Below, in pieces: positions 61,343 to 64,000 of a stretch of DNA of 64,000 bases. Within the stretch, counting starts at the first letter, position 1. Every line of letters begins with the position of its first letter. Made by a program: the position numbers and the translations under genes. The DNA lies in NCBI RefSeq assembly GCF_028551255.1, contig NZ_CP117030.1, forward strand, positions 1,364,001 through 1,428,000. The letters run 5' to 3'. Source of the stretch: Vibrio tubiashii (GTDB lineage: Bacteria > Pseudomonadota > Gammaproteobacteria > Enterobacterales > Vibrionaceae). Below the pieces are notes generated by a model. That model saw only the letters and a list, made by a program, of their open reading frames with translations, ran no database searches and was not told the DNA's origin.

Positions 61343-61746
61343 TGTGCTTCCTCCTCTGTTATCAATTCAAATCCTTCATCTAACCAACCTGTAATACCAC
61401 CAATCATCTTTTTCACTGGTCGGCCGAGCTTTGCTAAACGAATCGCCGCTTTCTCTGTGCCATTACAATGTGGCCCGGCGCAATACACCACAAACAAGGT
61501 ATCAAGCGGAAACTCAGCTAAGCGCTTTTCATTGAGTCTTGGGTGGGGAATGTTGATTGCACCGTCAATGTGTCCTTGTTCAAACAAGCTTTCACCTCTG
61601 ACGTCAACCAAAATGAAATCTTGCAGACCATTGCTAAGAGCATGATGCACATCCCAGCAATCGGTTTCGAATCTAAGTAGTTGTTCAAAGTGCGCTAGAG
61701 CTTGTTCACTTGATGCGGCTTTCACACGAGATACTGCGCTGGTCAT
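61333..61746 (-). CDS. Rhodanese-domain sulfurtransferase
   Basis: 137 residues. The rhodanese fold is seen as LVDVRGESLFEQGHIDGAINIPHPRLNEKRLAEFPLDTLFVVYCAGPHCNGTEKAAIRLAKLGRPVKKMIGGITGWLDEGFEL, with a Cys-containing active loop VYCAGPHCNG. It should transfer sulfane sulfur. I start at ATG 61746 with AAGGAC upstream; the longer frame at 61791 begins with TTG. Upstream is divergent to the GlxA-like regulator. Confidence 0.88.
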   Translation of the reverse strand: MTSAVSRVKAASSEQALAHFEQLLRFETDCWDVHHALSNGLQDFILVDVRGESLFEQGHIDGAINIPHPRLNEKRLAEFPLDTLFVVYCAGPHCNGTEKAAIRLAKLGRPVKKMIGGITGWLDEGFELITEEEAQCS

Positions 61747-61879
61747 AACTTGTCCTTGTTTTGTTATTGCTTGTGTACATAGTGCAACCAACTCTCGGTG
61801 TATTAAACTGGCTTAAAAGCCAATCATCGTTAATAATAAGCCAACCTCAGAAAATGAACTTAGCCTTCAAGGAAGAGAA

Positions 61880-62821
61880 ATGAAACGCGTCGCGATACTC
61901 GCCCACAGCCATGCCGCGCTGTTTGAAATGTCTTGTGCTATTGAACTATTCGCCCTGCCTAGACCGGAGTTTGAATCTTGGTACGAGACCGATGTGGTGA
62001 CGTTAGAGAGCGCTGACATCCATACCACAGGAAACATCACTCTTAGCGCGCAAAAGGTCGACAGCCTTGAAGATTACGACACTCTGATTATTCCTGGATG
62101 GCCGACTTGGGACTATGTAATTCCTGAGAAAATAGAAGCGGAAGTTAGTCAATTTTCCAAACAAGGTAAGCGAGTGCTCACTTTGTGTTCGGGCGCATTT
62201 TTATTAGCTAAGCTAGGACTACTCGATGGCAAAACGGCGACTACTCATTGGATGTACGAGCAAAGCTTTCGCTCTCAATTTCCAAACGTAAATTATCAAT
62301 CTGATGTCCTCTACGTTTTCGATGGCAATATCGGCTGCTCTGCTGGCAGCGCAGCAGCACTCGACCTTGGCTTAGCCGTTATTCGTCATGATTTTGGTTA
62401 TAGCTTTGCCAATCAAGTCGCGAAAAGATTGGTGATTTCCGCCCATCGACTTGGCGGTCAAGCACAATTTGTTGAGACGCCGATGCTAGAGGTTCCCAAT
62501 AATTTTGCATCAGCACTCGACTGGGCCAACAGTCATTTAGACAAGAGCATTAGCGTTGATCTTCTTGCCGAAAAAGCCAGTATGTCACGTCGAACATTTG
62601 ACCGAAAATTTCGCGCTAGTTTCAACTTATCTCCTAAAGAGTGGCTAATTCAGCAACGTATTGAGCGCGCAAAAGGTCTGCTCGAAATCGAGTCCCACTC
62701 AATCGAACGCTTAGCCAGTATGGCAGGCTTCGAGAGTGCCACGACTTTACGTCATCACTTCCGGCGTTTGGTCGGTGTTTCCCCGCAGCAATATCGTAAA
62801 CAATTTGGGGATTTAGCCTAG
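61880..62821 (+). CDS. GlxA-family regulator (DJ-1/PfpI domain plus AraC helix-turn-helix)
   Basis: 313 residues. Residues about 1-170 are a DJ-1/PfpI class amidotransferase-like domain (VAILAHSHAALFEMSCAIELFALPRPEFESWYETDVVTLE, LTLCSGAFLLAKLGLLDGKTATTHW), and 205-313 an AraC domain (SVDLLAEKASMSRRTFDRKFRASFNLSPKEWLIQQRIERAK, IERLASMAGFESATTLRHHFRRLVGVSPQQY). It is divergent from the rhodanese-GST pair and so a likely regulator of it. AAGGAAGAG before the ATG. Confidence 0.9.
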   Translation: MKRVAILAHSHAALFEMSCAIELFALPRPEFESWYETDVVTLESADIHTTGNITLSAQKVDSLEDYDTLIIPGWPTWDYVIPEKIEAEVSQFSKQGKRVLTLCSGAFLLAKLGLLDGKTATTHWMYEQSFRSQFPNVNYQSDVLYVFDGNIGCSAGSAAALDLGLAVIRHDFGYSFANQVAKRLVISAHRLGGQAQFVETPMLEVPNNFASALDWANSHLDKSISVDLLAEKASMSRRTFDRKFRASFNLSPKEWLIQQRIERAKGLLEIESHSIERLASMAGFESATTLRHHFRRLVGVSPQQYRKQFGDLA

Positions 62822-62937
62822 CTCAACTTGTCGTTTTTGACTCACATCAACCGTACGGCGTTTATACCCATAATGGCGATGTGAAAAACACATCACCTTG
62901 TTAGCATGGCGACTCTCAAAAAAGGGATCGCCAAATC

Positions 62938-64000
62938 ATGAAAGCTAACTTGAATAAAGTCCTGTTGGATATCGCGCTCAATTTAAGTTCCAACCAAAAC
63001 AGTGAAACCCAATATCAGCATCTTATTGATGGTATTGATCAGGTGTTTCCTTGTGATGCGAGCGCGTTATTTATCCTCGACCAAGATGGCTTTCTTACTC
63101 CCGTTGCGGTTAAAGGCATATCAAGCAGCATCCTAGCGCGGCGATTCTTCCCTAAAGCTCACCCTCGCCTACAAGCCATCATGGAGAGCAAACAACCAGT
63201 CCGTTTTGGTGCCGACTGTGAATTGCCCGACCCATTTAGTGGCATCCTGTTAAGTGAAGAAGCGGAGCTTGATGTCCATGACTGCATGGGTTGCAGCTTG
63301 TATGTCGGGGGGCAGTTGGTCGGAGTGCTGACGCTAGATTCTTTAACAGTGGGGGCATTTGACAGCATTGATCCGGTGACAATCGAAACCTTCGCCGCAC
63401 TTGCTGCTGCCACTCTGCGTAACATTGCCCAAGTGAAAGCCCTTAAGGCGCAAAACAAAAAGCAAAAACACGTCACGGAAACCTTGATTCAGCAAGCTCG
63501 CTCAAAGCAAGGAGAGATGGTTGGCGTTAGTCCGCAGATAGAAAAACTACGCACCAACATAGCAACGGTTGCTCAGTCTGACTATGCCGTGTTGATCACA
63601 GGGGAAACAGGGGTGGGAAAAGAGCTCGTTGCACACAGTGTGCACGCTCAAAGTCACCGCGCCAACAAGCCAATGATCTACGTAAACTGCGCCGCCCTAC
63701 CTGAAGGACTTGCTGAGAGTGAGTTATTTGGTCATGTTAGAGGAGCATTTACAGGAGCGAATAGTTCCAGAGCCGGTAAGTTTGAACTTGCCGATGGCGG
63801 CACTATTTTCCTAGACGAATTGGGCGAGTTGCCACTTGTGCTGCAGGCAAAATTGCTGCGTGTGATTCAACAAGGAGAGCTGCAAAGAGTCGGTAGCGAC
63901 CAACACTTGTTGGTTAATGTGCGCATTATCGCCGCTACTAACCGTTCTCTAGATCAAGAAGTCGAAAATGGGCAGTTCAGAGCCGACTTATATCACCGCC
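62938..64000 (+). CDS. norR: Nitric oxide-responsive sigma54 activator NorR, partial (3' end outside window)
   Basis: 354 codons visible. It begins with a GAF domain (about 20-170: [66 protein letters not shown]), closely parallel to E. coli NorR including the RRF and DxELPDP segments around its iron site. The AAA+ domain follows with Walker A GETGVGKE, the sigma54 loop GAFTGA, Walker [12 protein letters not shown] and AATNR; the DNA-binding end is beyond the window. NorR turns on NO-detoxification genes. AAGGGAT upstream of the ATG. Targets are not in view. Confidence 0.93.
   Translation, partial: MKANLNKVLLDIALNLSSNQNSETQYQHLIDGIDQVFPCDASALFILDQDGFLTPVAVKGISSSILARRFFPKAHPRLQAIMESKQPVRFGADCELPDPFSGILLSEEAELDVHDCMGCSLYVGGQLVGVLTLDSLTVGAFDSIDPVTIETFAALAAATLRNIAQVKALKAQNKKQKHVTETLIQQARSKQGEMVGVSPQIEKLRTNIATVAQSDYAVLITGETGVGKELVAHSVHAQSHRANKPMIYVNCAALPEGLAESELFGHVRGAFTGANSSRAGKFELADGGTIFLDELGELPLVLQAKLLRVIQQGELQRVGSDQHLLVNVRIIAATNRSLDQEVENGQFRADLYHR

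Noticed and set aside
63159..63476. A 105-codon minus-strand frame inside norR
   Set aside because: Antisense to the NorR GAF domain, which is clearly coding.

Overview
The window looks like a piece of a Vibrio (Vibrionaceae, Gammaproteobacteria) genome. The evidence is the combination of a nanM/nanR/nanA/siaQM/siaP : nanE/nanK/nagA sialic-acid cluster, lamB-malM divergent from a glgX-type debranching gene, nhaD, the hdfR/maoP divergent pair, azoR, a cry-DASH/FeS-photolyase pair and norR, together with base composition and protein sequences that read as Vibrio throughout. The many regulator-plus-transporter modules would suit the second chromosome, but that is inference. No tRNA, rRNA, CRISPR array, prophage or intact insertion sequence was seen.

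Layout. 1-3.7 kb: a caa3-type cytochrome c oxidase operon (coxB with fused cytochrome c, coxA, ctaG, coxC running off the left edge). 4-5.7 kb: a phosphohexomutase gene preceded by a near-consensus Fur box. 5.8-9.6 kb: the scsB-scsD-scsC thiol-disulfide (copper tolerance) operon and a small membrane protein gene. 9.7-13.8 kb: an acetyltransferase, an RhtB exporter, an AraC regulator and the azlCD amino-acid exporter genes; then an unannotated 37-residue membrane peptide and an FAH-family hydrolase. 13.9-21.9 kb: a MITE-like repeat, a porin, a TonB-dependent siderophore receptor, an AraC regulator, and a secreted alkylsulfatase with its divergent LysR regulator. 22-26 kb: yjiH-yjiG with an M20 peptidase, then nhaD. 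26-28.7 kb: an alkylation-repair operon (AdaA-AlkA fusion, Ogt, a lipoprotein) and a small ORF. 28.9-31 kb: azoR, hdfR and maoP. 31-37.6 kb: malM and lamB divergent from glgX across an array of MalT boxes, then a diguanylate cyclase. 37.7-47.8 kb: the sialic-acid catabolic cluster with two nanM paralogues, one secreted and one apparently cytoplasmic. 47.9-54.6 kb: a Bcr/CflA-type MFS exporter with AraC regulator, a possible degenerate nuclease-like protein, and a LysR/HisC-like/solute-binding-protein module. 54.7-59.1 kb: yccF, an ABM-family gene, a TauE exporter, and a translationally coupled pair of cryptochrome/photolyase genes. 59.2-64 kb: an MFS carrier with a small His-rich peptide behind a perfect palindrome, GST and rhodanese genes, a GlxA-type regulator, and the start of norR.

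Functionally the window is mostly nutrient capture (maltodextrin, sialic acid, siderophore, peptides, amino acids) with matched local regulators, plus stress repair (alkylation, light, thiol/copper, nitric oxide). Points most worth a second look: a 15-bp direct repeat upstream of both the AraC gene and azlC; a 37-residue peptide whose Shine-Dalgarno lies inside a terminator-like hairpin; a full-length and a minimal copy of the same palindromic repeat; the His-rich peptide and palindrome in front of the MFS gene; the tandem nanM paralogues; and the winged-helix/PD-(D/E)XK-like protein with a lost acidic residue.
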